A stretch of DNA of 58,246 nucleotides from Clostridia bacterium (GTDB lineage Bacteria; Bacillota; DSM-521; Neomoorellales; SLTJ01), in contig SLTJ01000033.1 of the NCBI GenBank assembly GCA_004347685.1, positions 77,527 through 135,772 of the forward strand, read 5' to 3'. A program made the position numbers and the translations under genes. This document shows positions 34,684 through 43,684 of this stretch, in pieces; positions within the stretch are counted from its first letter, which is position 1; every line of letters starts with the position of its first letter. The notes below the pieces were generated by a model. The model was not told the origin of the DNA and did not search any database. It saw only the letters and a program-made list of their open reading frames with translations.

Positions 34684-35741
34684 TGAACGAAGCCGGCTAT
34701 CGTAGGGAAAGACTGGATCGAGGAATCAAGGTCCGGACTGACGATATATTTGCCCTCAGTTCTTACCGGGAGATACTTTACCTGACGTTGCCCCGGTTGG
34801 CCGCCATTGCCGCGCTCTTAGTTTTTCCATTGCTGAAGGGAGTTACGGGAATATACTGGCAGAATGTGGTACTTACCGCGTGTACCATCGCCCTCCTGGC
34901 CTTGAGCTGGGATCTACTGCATTCGGTCGGATTGGTTTCCCTGGGTCAGGCCATCTTTTTCGGTGCCGGGGCTTATGCCACGGGCTTTTTTAGCCAGCAT
35001 TTCGGCTGGCCGCCCCTTGTTACCATTCCGCTGGCCACTGCGGTGGGGGCTATCTTTTGCACAGTCCTGTTATATCCAGTCCTCAGGTTGCGAGGGATAT
35101 ACTTTGCCCTGATAACCTTCGCCATGCCATTATTACTGACCAGGGTCATCGAGGCTACGAAAATCCTGGGCGGAAACGTGGGCATGAGTGGTTTGCCCCC
35201 CCTTTCGGACACACCACTCGACCTCTACTTGATCATTACGGTCATGCTCATATGTGTCTTTGGTTTTCGCCGGCTGTTTGACACCGACTATGGCCTGGTG
35301 CTTAAGGCCATACGCGAGAACGACCGCTCGGTTATGGCCGCCGGGTTCGACCTTCAGTGGTACCGGACCCAGGCCGTTTTCATTGCCGCTATTCCGGGTG
35401 CCTTTGCCGGGGCCTTCCTCACTCATTATTACCAGTTTGCTGGTCTGCCAGCCTTTTCCATAGAGTATTCTATATTACCCCTGGCCAGCGCTATTGTAGG
35501 CGGCCCGGGCTCTTTTAGCGGTGTGGCGTTGGGTGCTTTTATGCTGGTTCCCCTCTCGGAGGCGCTGCGTTCTTTCGGTAACCTCAGGGTGGTAATTTAC
35601 TCCATAGTTGTAGTTGTTTTTATCGTGATTTTGCCTGAAGGGGTCTTCAATTACTTGCAGAGAAAGTACTACCAGATTGAGAGACTGGTGCCGATGGAGG
35701 AGGGCGGAAATGGACAGCGGGCCAATATTGCGGGCAGTTGA
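34683..35741 (+). CDS. Branched-chain-type ABC permease LivM 1
   Basis: A 352-aa permease partner. Family region SWDLLHSVGLVSLGQAIFFG, then GAYATGFFSQ, and YGLVLKAIRENDRSVMAAGF, the cytoplasmic coupling loop, then a GG-GSFSGVALGAF-like segment. The start is ATG 34683 with GGAGGAAAGG just upstream. Its end overlaps livG by 32 bases. Confidence 0.92.
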   Translation: MNEAGYRRERLDRGIKVRTDDIFALSSYREILYLTLPRLAAIAALLVFPLLKGVTGIYWQNVVLTACTIALLALSWDLLHSVGLVSLGQAIFFGAGAYATGFFSQHFGWPPLVTIPLATAVGAIFCTVLLYPVLRLRGIYFALITFAMPLLLTRVIEATKILGGNVGMSGLPPLSDTPLDLYLIITVMLICVFGFRRLFDTDYGLVLKAIRENDRSVMAAGFDLQWYRTQAVFIAAIPGAFAGAFLTHYYQFAGLPAFSIEYSILPLASAIVGGPGSFSGVALGAFMLVPLSEALRSFGNLRVVIYSIVVVVFIVILPEGVFNYLQRKYYQIERLVPMEEGGNGQRANIAGS

Positions 35742-36474
35742 TCTGTGTAAGGACTTTGGCGGGATCAGGGCGGTAGACAGGGTCAGCTTTGAACTGCAAA
35801 AGGGGGAGACGTTGGGCATCATAGGTCCCAACGGCTCGGGCAAGAGCACCCTGATAAACCTTATAACCGGCTTTGTCAAGCCTAGCGGTGGGCGTATCTT
35901 CTACCAGGGGAGAGATATTACCGGCATCGCGCCTCACAAGGCGGTCATGCTGGGGATGGCCAGGAGTTTCCAGATGCCGCGACCATTCTACAATATGCCC
36001 GCCTATAAGAATCTGGTCATCCCCCTATTCTCACCTCGGACCCGAAGGCTGAAGGGGGGAAGATACGGGGACCGGGATGAGGTGGCTATCCACTTGCTGG
36101 AAGACATGGGTTTTGAGCGGGACTCCAATGTCCCCTACCAGCCGGCCGGAGTGCTCCCACACGGGTATGTCAAGAGGCTGGAGCTGGCTCGTTGTCTGGC
36201 CCTGGAACCGGATTTGGTTATCCTCGACGAGCTGTTTTCGGGGATGAGCATGTCAGAGGTAGCCGGCGTCCTGCCCCTGATAGAAAGGATAGCCGACGAA
36301 GGCAAGACCTTGATTATGGTTGAACATAGATTGCGGGAGCTTTTCAGGGTGGTTGACAGGGTCATCGTCCTGAACTTTGGCAGGAAGATCGCGGAAGGCG
36401 CTCCGGACGTGGTCATGGCTAACCCGGAGGTTAAGGAATCCTACCTTGGAAGTGAGGTAGAATTCAGTGCTTGA
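35710..36474 (+). CDS. ABC importer ATPase LivG 1, altered signature motif
   Basis: A 254-aa nucleotide-binding subunit. Walker A GPNGSGKST and Walker B LVILDE are intact, with a C-terminal EHRLRELF switch-His region. The ABC signature is unusual: LPHGYVKRLELARCL where LSYGxQKRLEIARAL is expected, and the residue after Walker B is Leu (DELFSG) rather than Pro. ATP hydrolysis may depend mainly on LivF, whose signature is normal. The start is ATG 35710 with GGAGGAGG upstream; it overlaps both neighbours. Confidence 0.9.
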   Translation: MDSGPILRAVDLCKDFGGIRAVDRVSFELQKGETLGIIGPNGSGKSTLINLITGFVKPSGGRIFYQGRDITGIAPHKAVMLGMARSFQMPRPFYNMPAYKNLVIPLFSPRTRRLKGGRYGDRDEVAIHLLEDMGFERDSNVPYQPAGVLPHGYVKRLELARCLALEPDLVILDELFSGMSMSEVAGVLPLIERIADEGKTLIMVEHRLRELFRVVDRVIVLNFGRKIAEGAPDVVMANPEVKESYLGSEVEFSA

Positions 36475-37210
36475 AGTAAAGGAGTTGATGGTTTTCTATG
36501 AGAACGCCCTGGCGGTTAACAACCTGAGCCTCGAAGTAAAGGAAGGGGAGTTTGTCGGGATTTTCGGATCAAACAGCGCCGGGAAAAGTACCCTGATGAA
36601 CACCATTGCCGGCCTGACGTTGCATTTAAAGTACCGGGAGGAGCGCCGGGGCGGGGAAAGGATCACCATTTTAGGCCGCCTGAAATTTGACGGCGAGGAC
36701 ATCACCCATCTAAAGCCGGTTGATAGAGTCCAGAAGGGGATCGTCCTCTGCCGGGAAAGGCATCCTATTTTTCGCGATAACACGGTCCAGGAGAACCTGC
36801 AGTTGGGTGGGTATCTACGCAAAGAACACGAAGTAAAGGAGAGTATTGCCTTTGTTTTTGAGCTCTTTCCTTCATTGAAGAGGCGTAGAAACCAGAAGGC
36901 CGGGATGTTGAGCGGTGGCGAACAGGAGATGCTGGCCATTGGCCTGGTTCTGGCGGCCCGGCCCAGGTTGCTGCTCATGGATGAGCCCCTTCTGGGGTTA
37001 AGTCCGGTCATGCAACAAGAACTGGTTCGGGCGTTGAAAAGGTTGAGCCAGGAGAAGTTGACGATTTTTCTCGCCGAGCAGTATGCCAGGCCGATCATGC
37101 CCCTGATAGACAGGGGCTACGTGATAGAAAACGGCACCCTTATCGTCAGCGGTTCAGGGAAAGAATTGGTGGATAACCCTGAGGTAAGGTCCGCGTATTT
37201 CGGCATGTAG
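36467..37210 (+). CDS. ABC importer ATPase LivF 1
   Basis: A 247-aa ATPase with Walker A GSNSAGKST, intact signature MLSGGEQEMLAIG and Walker B LLLMDEPLLGL, followed by the switch region FLAEQYA. Compared with usual LivF it carries a longer, charged loop after Walker A (residues about 50-70, KYREERRGGERITI). GTG start overlapping the livG stop by 8 bases. It completes a five-gene importer with no missing subunit. Confidence 0.93.
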   Translation: MLEVKELMVFYENALAVNNLSLEVKEGEFVGIFGSNSAGKSTLMNTIAGLTLHLKYREERRGGERITILGRLKFDGEDITHLKPVDRVQKGIVLCRERHPIFRDNTVQENLQLGGYLRKEHEVKESIAFVFELFPSLKRRRNQKAGMLSGGEQEMLAIGLVLAARPRLLLMDEPLLGLSPVMQQELVRALKRLSQEKLTIFLAEQYARPIMPLIDRGYVIENGTLIVSGSGKELVDNPEVRSAYFGM

Positions 37211-37316
37211 GCCCGGCAGGGTACGGGTCGGACCGGCCAGCCTGGCTTAGGGCCGGTAATACCGGGAGGCCGTGATTTGCAGGATTTGCCGCCTGATCTG
37301 CAGGGAGGGGAGAACT

Positions 37317-38945
37317 TTGGAAGAGAAGTTTTCGACGATCTATTTATCTTTTGAGAACGCTGTTAAGAGGTTTCCCGACAAGGTAGCCCTGGTCTATCTG
37401 GGAGAAACATTCACCTACTCGCGGTTGGGAGCGCTGGTTGACCGTCTGGCACGGGCCCTCTATCATCATGGTGTGCGTAAGGGAGACAGGGTGATCATCT
37501 ACCTTTCCCACTGTCCGCAGTGGGTGATCATCTGGCTGGCTTTGCAAAAAATCGGCGCAATCGCTGTTCCCATTACCCATTTTTACGGGCCGAAGGACCT
37601 GGAGTATATCGCCAACGACAGCGGGGCCGAAACCATATTCTGCATGGACACGAATTTTGGGCATGTGAGTAAGGTGCTAGCAGATACGGGAGTAAAGATG
37701 GTGGTCGTCACTACGGCGGTGGATTTCTTGCCGGGGTGGAAAAAGCTCATAGGCAAAGTACATGACAAGATCCCTACCGGGTCCTTTGTCTTGCGCAGTG
37801 GAGATTCTACTTTTTTGAGCTTGTTGAAAGATAATACCCCTTCTCTGCCGGACATCGGAGTTGATGGCGGAGATACAGCCGAAATACTTTATACCGGCGG
37901 CACATTGGGCACTCCCAAAGGGGTGCCGATACCAAATACCCTTTTTGTGGAGAATTCTTATGAGATGAGGAGAGCCAGGGAGGGAGTAGCGGCGAGAGGG
38001 GAGGATATCATTGTCCAAGGGGCTCCGCTTTACCATATGCTGGGCCAGGTAGTAGGACTTGGTACCCTTTTCTCGGGGGATACGGTTATTCTGCTGCCCA
38101 AAACCAACCTTGACGCCATATTTGACCATATTCAAAGGTACAAAGCAACCTCGTTTTTTGGCACCCCGACCATGTACCGGATGATCCTGGAACACGACCG
38201 TCTGGATTATTATGACCTGGGATCTCTGCGCTACTGTCTTTCCGGCGGAGATGTATTGCCTCAAGAGGTGGCGAAAAGGTGGGAGAGAAAGCTGGGGAAA
38301 CCCATCTCTCAGGGGTACGGCGCCACCGAGGCCGGAGGCGTCGTGGCCCTAACGTACGCCGGTGAGCCTTTTCCTGAGGGCACTACCGGTAAGGCTATCC
38401 CCTTTCAAAAGGTTATGCTGATAGACCCGGATACCCTGGAACCTGTCTCTGACGTAGGCGAACTGGTGGTGTCGTCCGAACATATGGTGAGAGGATACTG
38501 GAAAAAGCCGGAGGAGACCGCTAGCTCCTTTGTCGAGCTGGACGGCAGGCTGTGGTACAGAACCGGGGATATTATGCGTGTTGATGCCGGCGGCTGGTGC
38601 TTCTTCGTGGACCGGACCGCTGACGTGATAAAACACAAGGGATACCGGGTGTCAGCCTCCAAGATAGACGCCGTGCTCCAGGAGCACCCGGCCATTGTGG
38701 CCGCGTGTACGATCGGGGTCCCTGACGAGAAGGTGGGTGAGAGGATTAAGGCCTTTGTCATCGCCAAAGAGGACGTGAAGGGGATCAACGCCCACGAACT
38801 TATAACGTGGTGTCATGAACGGCTGGCTCCCTACGAGGTCCCCTCTTACATAGAGTTCCGGGACATGCTGCCTAAATCAAAGGTCGGCAAGCTCCTCAGG
38901 CGCGAACTGCGGGCCGAGGAGCGGCGGAAATTTGAGCCCACGTAG
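37317..38945 (+). CDS. AMP-forming acyl-CoA ligase 3, atypical P-loop
   Basis: ANL-superfamily ligase, 542 aa. The phosphate loop is YTGGTLGTPKGV, with Leu in place of the second Thr of TSGTTG; YGATEAGG, WYRTGDI, hinge VDRTADVIKHKGYRVS and catalytic KSKVGKLLRR are present. It is related to the long-chain and short-chain acyl-CoA synthetase group. TTG 37317 is chosen as start because GGGAGGGGAG precedes it by 5 bases; GTG 37272 is possible. It follows livF by 106 bp and probably activates the imported acid. Confidence 0.88.
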   Translation: MEEKFSTIYLSFENAVKRFPDKVALVYLGETFTYSRLGALVDRLARALYHHGVRKGDRVIIYLSHCPQWVIIWLALQKIGAIAVPITHFYGPKDLEYIANDSGAETIFCMDTNFGHVSKVLADTGVKMVVVTTAVDFLPGWKKLIGKVHDKIPTGSFVLRSGDSTFLSLLKDNTPSLPDIGVDGGDTAEILYTGGTLGTPKGVPIPNTLFVENSYEMRRAREGVAARGEDIIVQGAPLYHMLGQVVGLGTLFSGDTVILLPKTNLDAIFDHIQRYKATSFFGTPTMYRMILEHDRLDYYDLGSLRYCLSGGDVLPQEVAKRWERKLGKPISQGYGATEAGGVVALTYAGEPFPEGTTGKAIPFQKVMLIDPDTLEPVSDVGELVVSSEHMVRGYWKKPEETASSFVELDGRLWYRTGDIMRVDAGGWCFFVDRTADVIKHKGYRVSASKIDAVLQEHPAIVAACTIGVPDEKVGERIKAFVIAKEDVKGINAHELITWCHERLAPYEVPSYIEFRDMLPKSKVGKLLRRELRAEERRKFEPT

Positions 38946-39104
38946 TTTGAAAGCCTAGGTGGATGTTGCAGAATGCCTCCTAAAAAGGCCAATACACTGT
39001 GATTCAAGGTCTAAGCTGGCATAAGCACTTACTCTTACGCAGAGCTGGCTGGTTACAGATTTGTAATAAACGTTACGGTTAGCTGTTTTGGTGAGAAATG
39101 ATTT

Positions 39105-39148
39105 AGGGATTCTGCTAGCTTGACTTGTTCGGGACAATATGATAAATT
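39105..39148 (+). promoter_or_regulatory. Promoter with shared upstream element
   Basis: AGGGATTCTGC at 39105-39115 followed by TAGC leads into TTGACT at 39120-39125; TAAATT is at 39143-39148, 17 bp on. It is a good sigma-A type promoter. The element and -35 match the block at 32100-32121 in 20 of 22 positions. Confidence 0.65.
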
Positions 39149-39178
39149 GCTGTCAAAACTACAGGAGGAGGCCCATTC

Positions 39179-40837
39179 ATGGCTATTCAAACTCGTTTCA
39201 CCCCCGAACTAATTACCGAGTACACGGAAAAGGGCTGGTGGCCGAACATCACTCTGGGGCAGTACTTCCGCCGCAACGTGGCCCGATTCCCGGACAAGCT
39301 GGCCGTGGCCGACGGTGAACGAGGGCTTACATATAAGGAGTTTGGCGAGCTGGTAGACCGGCTGGCCACGGGCCTGGTCAACGCCGGCATCCGGCGTTAT
39401 GACCGGGTGGCGGTGCAGTTACCCAACAGCATCGAGTTTCTGGCCGCTTTTCAGGCCATTGCCTTGGTAGGAGGGGTAATTGTCCCGGTAGTGCCCATAT
39501 ACCGCCATTGGGAAGTCACTTACATTCTCAACAAGTCGCGGGCTAAGGGCATAATCGTGCTGGAGAATATGGGCGGCTTTAATTATGTGGAGATGCTGAA
39601 AGAGATCAGGTCCGAGGTCTCCCACCTGGAACATGCCTGGGTTATCGGCCTCAGTCAGCCGCAGGAAGGATTTACGCCGTATGAAGATCTAATCAAGGAC
39701 CCGATAAATGCCGAAATCGAGGCCGTCATCCAGGAGAACCAGCCAGACCCCAACGACCCGGTGGTAATGAATTTTACCTCCGGGACCGAGGCCAACCCCA
39801 AGGCGCCCATGTATACCCACAACACTATGAGTTGTCTGGGCTGGTACTGGCCCTTGGTCTCCGACGACCGGGTCCTGGCCCTGCTGCCCCTGTGTCATTC
39901 CTTCGGCGGCGGCATGGGGCCGTTCGAGGTCTTAAACCAGCACGGCGGCACCCTGATTGTTTCGCCTCGGGCCTTTAACCCCGCTGAGTTGGTGTCCTTG
40001 GGAGAGAAGTACAAGGCCACGGTTTACATCGGCGTTCCGGCCCACTACAACGCCGTCCTCAATCTTCCCGATATTGATAAGAGAGACTTCAGTTCCGTGC
40101 GTTTTCTCTTTTCCGCCGGGTCTTCCCTGCCGGCCGAAACGGTAAGGAGATTTAAAGAGCTCACCGGTTGTAACTTCATCAATGTCTTCGGCATGAGCGA
40201 GACCTGCTGCGGTCCTTCCACCAGCCTGGACGATCCCCTGGAAGTACCGGCCAATACCATTGGGCGTTCACCTCACCCGGCACTCGAGGTTAAGATATTC
40301 CGGGATGACCGTAAGACTGAATGCGAGATAGGCGAGCCGGGCGAACTGGCGCAGCGGGGGCCACATATCTTTGCTGGCTATTTTGAGGACCCTGAGTTGA
40401 CGGCCCGGGCCTTTAACCAGGAGGGTTGGTTCTTTACGGGGGATATGGCCATGAGGCGGGAAGACGGTAACCTGGTGATAGTGGGCCGCAAGAAAGACAT
40501 CATTGTGCGCGGCGGCCGGAACATCAGCCCGGAGGAACTGGAGAACGTGGTTTACGAGAACCCCAAGGTATTTGAGGTGGCGGCGGTGGCCATGCCTGAC
40601 CCGCAGTTGGGGGAAAAGGTCTGCCTTTATGTGGTGCCCAAGCCGGGGGAAACCATAACTTATGAAGAAATACTGGAGCAGTTCCGGGTCAAAAAGATGG
40701 CCAACTACAAGATGCCGGAGCGGATAGAGATCATCGAGGCTTTACCGCGTACCCCTACCGGCAAGATCCGCAAGAACGTACTGCGGGATATGATCAGGGA
40801 CAAACTGCAAAAAGAAGTTGCGGAGCAGGTGGGATAG
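39179..40837 (+). CDS. AMP-forming acyl-CoA ligase 4
   Basis: ANL-superfamily ligase, 552 aa. P-loop FTSGTEANPKAPM, where the usual Gly after Lys is Ala; FGMSETC, WFFTGDMA, hinge VGRKKDIIVRGGRNISPEE and terminal PTGKIRKN. The N terminus (ITEYTEKGWWPNITLGQYF) is like ligase 1 and resembles cyclohexanecarboxylate-type ligases. It has its own promoter and a terminator, so it is a single-gene unit. ATG 39179 with AGGAGGAGG upstream. Confidence 0.9.
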   Translation: MAIQTRFTPELITEYTEKGWWPNITLGQYFRRNVARFPDKLAVADGERGLTYKEFGELVDRLATGLVNAGIRRYDRVAVQLPNSIEFLAAFQAIALVGGVIVPVVPIYRHWEVTYILNKSRAKGIIVLENMGGFNYVEMLKEIRSEVSHLEHAWVIGLSQPQEGFTPYEDLIKDPINAEIEAVIQENQPDPNDPVVMNFTSGTEANPKAPMYTHNTMSCLGWYWPLVSDDRVLALLPLCHSFGGGMGPFEVLNQHGGTLIVSPRAFNPAELVSLGEKYKATVYIGVPAHYNAVLNLPDIDKRDFSSVRFLFSAGSSLPAETVRRFKELTGCNFINVFGMSETCCGPSTSLDDPLEVPANTIGRSPHPALEVKIFRDDRKTECEIGEPGELAQRGPHIFAGYFEDPELTARAFNQEGWFFTGDMAMRREDGNLVIVGRKKDIIVRGGRNISPEELENVVYENPKVFEVAAVAMPDPQLGEKVCLYVVPKPGETITYEEILEQFRVKKMANYKMPERIEIIEALPRTPTGKIRKNVLRDMIRDKLQKEVAEQVG

Positions 40838-40895
40838 GGTTAGAGTACGGTTGGAGTGCAGGTGCTAAACTGAGAGGTAGAGATATGGTCGGGGG

Positions 40896-40930
40896 CAGCC
40901 GGTCGAACGAAAAGCCGGCTGTTCTTTTTT
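40896..40930 (+). terminator. Rho-independent terminator of ligase 4
   Basis: CAGCCGG (40896-40902) pairs with CCGGCTG (40915-40921), then TTCTTTTTT. This is the only hairpin in the window with a proper T-run. Confidence 0.8.
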
Positions 40931-41115
40931 ATCCACTACAGAAGGCTTGCGGCCGGCCTGCCCGCCAAGGGGCCCACCGCCAGCACCTCGCCTTCTCGAA
41001 CTTCGTACTTTGAACCTTTATTATATGAGCAGGAAAAAGGAGGCCGGTGTGGAAGTTAGTTAAGCTGTGGAAACTGCCTCGACAAAGTTTATTGACAGCA
41101 GGTGGAGGAACACGT

Positions 41116-42135
41116 ATGGCGCTTTCCGTGAACCCGCAGACGCAGCACCAGGAAGGGACGCCCATTTTACTGGCCAGGGGAGCAGTGCCCGCCTACCCGC
41201 ACCCTGTTAATATCTTTGCCCTGGTTGACCGGAACACAGGTGAAGTATCCATTACCGATCCCGGCAGTTTTACGGCCGAGGGATTGAAATGCCTGGAGGA
41301 CGGGCTGGCGGCCCGGAGGATCGAGTGGCGGCAGATCAAGCACGTGCTGCTGACCCACGGTCACTTTGACCATTACGGCCTGGCCAGTTATGTGGTGGAA
41401 AAAAGCGGCGCCGTGGTCTATTGCCACCGGCGGGAGGCGGACAGGGTCAACGGTAGCTTTAAAAACCCTTTCATCAAGGACGAGGCGGCCACTGTTTCTT
41501 TCTTTCGCCAGATGGGGTGCCGCGAGGAGAAAATAGCCGAAGTGCTGAAGGCGGCGCAGAAGGCCAATGACTTCGCCCGGCCTGTTCCCGGCGAAAACCT
41601 CCGCCTGGTTGACGGCGGCGACTTGATTTCCTGCGGGCAGGTAGAGTTGCAGGTTATCCACACCCCCGGGCATACCATGGGGAGTGTTTGCTACTTGTGC
41701 GCAGAAAACAATTTTCTGCTGACCGGCGATACCCTGATGGAAGGGGTTACCCCCAACCCTATTTTTGAGATTATCAGCCCCCTGGAGGCGGAAACCTTCA
41801 TGAGCGTTATCCGCTACCGGGAATCGCTTCTGCGCCTGGAGCAATTTTCCGGGGTTGCCGCCTATCCCGGCCACGGCCGCTGGCCCTTACCAGCCGGCTT
41901 CCTGGCCAGGGAAATGCTCAGTCATTTTGCCTCGCGGCAGAAGTTGATCGCGGGTTGCCTGGAGGCAGGTGAAAAGACGGCCGCTGAGATCGCTGATATT
42001 GTTTTCCCGGATGTGCATGGCTACCATATCTTCCTGGCATTGTCAGAAGTTGTCGGCCATTTGGGCTGTCTGTGGGAGGCCGGCACTGTTACTTACCGGC
42101 GGGAAAACGGGGTCTTCTGCTGGCGTCTCAAATAA
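41116..42135 (+). CDS. Metallo-beta-lactamase-fold hydrolase
   Basis: A 339-aa MBL-fold protein with THGHFDHYG (HxHxDH metal site), IHTPGHTMGS, LTGDTLMEG and PGHGRW, each providing metal ligands. A C-terminal helical domain of about 90 residues could be a winged-helix-like tail. Members hydrolyse thioesters such as S-lactoylglutathione or acyl-CoA, or lactones and cyclic esters. The start is ATG 41116 behind GGTGGAGGAA; the frame opens at GTG 41047. Confidence 0.88.
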   Translation: MALSVNPQTQHQEGTPILLARGAVPAYPHPVNIFALVDRNTGEVSITDPGSFTAEGLKCLEDGLAARRIEWRQIKHVLLTHGHFDHYGLASYVVEKSGAVVYCHRREADRVNGSFKNPFIKDEAATVSFFRQMGCREEKIAEVLKAAQKANDFARPVPGENLRLVDGGDLISCGQVELQVIHTPGHTMGSVCYLCAENNFLLTGDTLMEGVTPNPIFEIISPLEAETFMSVIRYRESLLRLEQFSGVAAYPGHGRWPLPAGFLAREMLSHFASRQKLIAGCLEAGEKTAAEIADIVFPDVHGYHIFLALSEVVGHLGCLWEAGTVTYRRENGVFCWRLK

Positions 42136-42177
42136 GCATAACCCCCCTTGCCCGCGCCATGGAAGGAGGAATTTAAA

Positions 42178-43023
42178 ACGAAGGTAATTGACTGCCACCT
42201 GCACCTGTTCAACCACCATACTACCTCCATGTACGATGCCGGTGCTTTGCAGGTACTGGCTGATTTCACCGGCGGAGCTTTAGAAAAGCGGTATGAAGTA
42301 TCGGATGACCCTGAAAGCCTGGACCGCTACCTTGAAGAGCAGGGAGTAGAGAAAGCCATCATGCTGGGGTCGGACTCCCGCTGCACTGGTACCGTACCCC
42401 ACGAATACGTGGCCGACTTCTGCGCCAGGAGCAAAAAGATGAAGGCCTTTGCTGCCATCAATCCGTTGCAGGTGGTGGACCCGGCGGCCACCCTGGAATA
42501 CTGCGTGAAGGAACTGGGTATGCGCGGGCTCAAGCTCTCCCCTTCGTACAACCTTTTTTATCCCAACGATCCCCTGGTTTACCCGCTGTACGAAAAATGT
42601 GTGGAGCTAAACCTGCCAGTAATGCTCCATATCGGCTCATCCTACTTCCGGGGGACCAAGCTGCGCTACGCCGACCCCTTATATCTGGATGACGTGGCTC
42701 GGGATTTTCCCGAGCTGGTGATAATCATGGCCCACAGCGGCCGGGGTTGCTTTTACGACCGGGCCTACTTCCTCTCCCGGTTGCACGACAATGTCTATAT
42801 GGAAGTCTCGGGCCTGCCACCTAGAAAGCTGCTAGACCTTTTCCCAGAACTGGAAAAGAACGCTGACAAGGTCATCTTCGGCACCGACTGGCCCACCATT
42901 CCGGCCGAAGTAGGGGAAAACATCCGGGCCGTCCAGGAGTTGCCGTTGCCAGACAGGGTCATCGAGAAGATCCTTTATGGCAATGCTAAGCGGCTACTGC
43001 AGGATCAAATGAACATCTGGTGA
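42178..43023 (+). CDS. Amidohydrolase family 2 (TIM-barrel metal hydrolase or decarboxylase), possible ACG start
   Basis: About 281 aa. Metal motif DCHLHLF at the N terminus, HIGSS in the middle, MAHSGRG and FGTDWP near the end, the signature of the amidohydrolase 2 / ACMSD-like family, which includes decarboxylases of aromatic acids and ring-opening hydrolases. The Shine-Dalgarno AAGGAGGA (42163-42170) is 7 bases before ACG 42178, exactly where the family-typical MKVIDCHLHLF should begin. There is no ATG, GTG or TTG in frame there; the next upstream is TTG 42148 without a ribosome site. It lies 42 bp after the MBL gene. Confidence 0.82.
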   Translation, partial: TKVIDCHLHLFNHHTTSMYDAGALQVLADFTGGALEKRYEVSDDPESLDRYLEEQGVEKAIMLGSDSRCTGTVPHEYVADFCARSKKMKAFAAINPLQVVDPAATLEYCVKELGMRGLKLSPSYNLFYPNDPLVYPLYEKCVELNLPVMLHIGSSYFRGTKLRYADPLYLDDVARDFPELVIIMAHSGRGCFYDRAYFLSRLHDNVYMEVSGLPPRKLLDLFPELEKNADKVIFGTDWPTIPAEVGENIRAVQELPLPDRVIEKILYGNAKRLLQDQMNIW

Positions 43024-43049
43024 GAGTTGAGGGAGGGGGGTATTATCCC

Positions 43050-43529
43050 GTGCTGGTTTTCAACCGGAATCGTTCGATAACGTGTGAAAAAGAGGGTAAT
43101 TGGGGCCTAATCATAAGAGCCAGCTCCGTAGATACTTTTCATGAGATGTTTTTAATCATGACAATTGATATGGAGATAAGAGAGATTGTAGAGGCCACCG
43201 GTGAATTAATCAGGGGGCCCTATACTTTTTGTCGAGAGACCATGGCCCTGCTGGCAGTTCTTAAGAAAATGAAAGTAGATCGAGGTATCAGCAAGGAGGT
43301 AGTTACAAAGATTGGCGGACCGGGTGGTTGCACCCAGTTTGTTGATCTTGTTCTCGAGGCGCTCAGAGCCGTAGGACAGTGTGAGGAGAGTTTTGTGACC
43401 GGTGCAGAAGGTTTCGATTCATTGGGGTACTGGCACGGGAAACTTGCCGGCAAATGCTATGCCCACAGTCATTCGCTGGAAGATAAGAGATTGCACAAGT
43501 CGGTTTCTGCGGTTCTTACAGGGAACTAA
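43050..43529 (+). CDS. DUF2889 family protein
   Basis: A 159-aa protein. GPYTFCRETM, then ISKEVVTKIGGPGGCTQFVD matches the DUF2889 pattern (PY-C, GGxxGCTH-ll), with Gln in place of the usual His. Function unknown; the family is often encoded near acyl-CoA and aromatic catabolic genes. GTG 43050 is preferred because GGGAGGGGGG (43031-43040) lies 9 bases upstream; GTG 43020, overlapping the previous stop, is the alternative. Confidence 0.72.
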   Translation: MLVFNRNRSITCEKEGNWGLIIRASSVDTFHEMFLIMTIDMEIREIVEATGELIRGPYTFCRETMALLAVLKKMKVDRGISKEVVTKIGGPGGCTQFVDLVLEALRAVGQCEESFVTGAEGFDSLGYWHGKLAGKCYAHSHSLEDKRLHKSVSAVLTGN

Positions 43530-43555
43530 TTTTCTTATGGCATAAGGAGGATTTC

Positions 43556-43684
43556 TTGGTCTCTCCTCGAAATATGGTTTTATGTAACGTGGGTAAAATG
43601 TCGGGTATCGGGCGTCACTGGTTAGTATGCCATACTCAACAACAGTATTCATTGGGGGTTGATTGCACGTGGAATTTGTCTTGA
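43556..43684 (+). CDS. Possible 42-aa small protein or leader peptide
   Basis: A short frame begins at TTG 43556, only 5 bases after a strong Shine-Dalgarno AAGGAGG (43544-43550) that serves no other start. It encodes a peptide starting MVSPRNMVLCNVGK with three Cys and ends at TGA 43682-43684, overlapping the start of acyl-CoA dehydrogenase 3 (43663) in another frame. It may be translated and couple to the dehydrogenase, or be chance. I do not recognise the product. Confidence 0.3.
   Translation: MVSPRNMVLCNVGKMSGIGRHWLVCHTQQQYSLGVDCTWNLS

Noticed and set aside
41047-41115. Longer N terminus for the metallo-beta-lactamase-fold protein
   Set aside because: ATG 41116 has a strong GGTGGAGGAA site; the upstream 23 residues look like translated leader.
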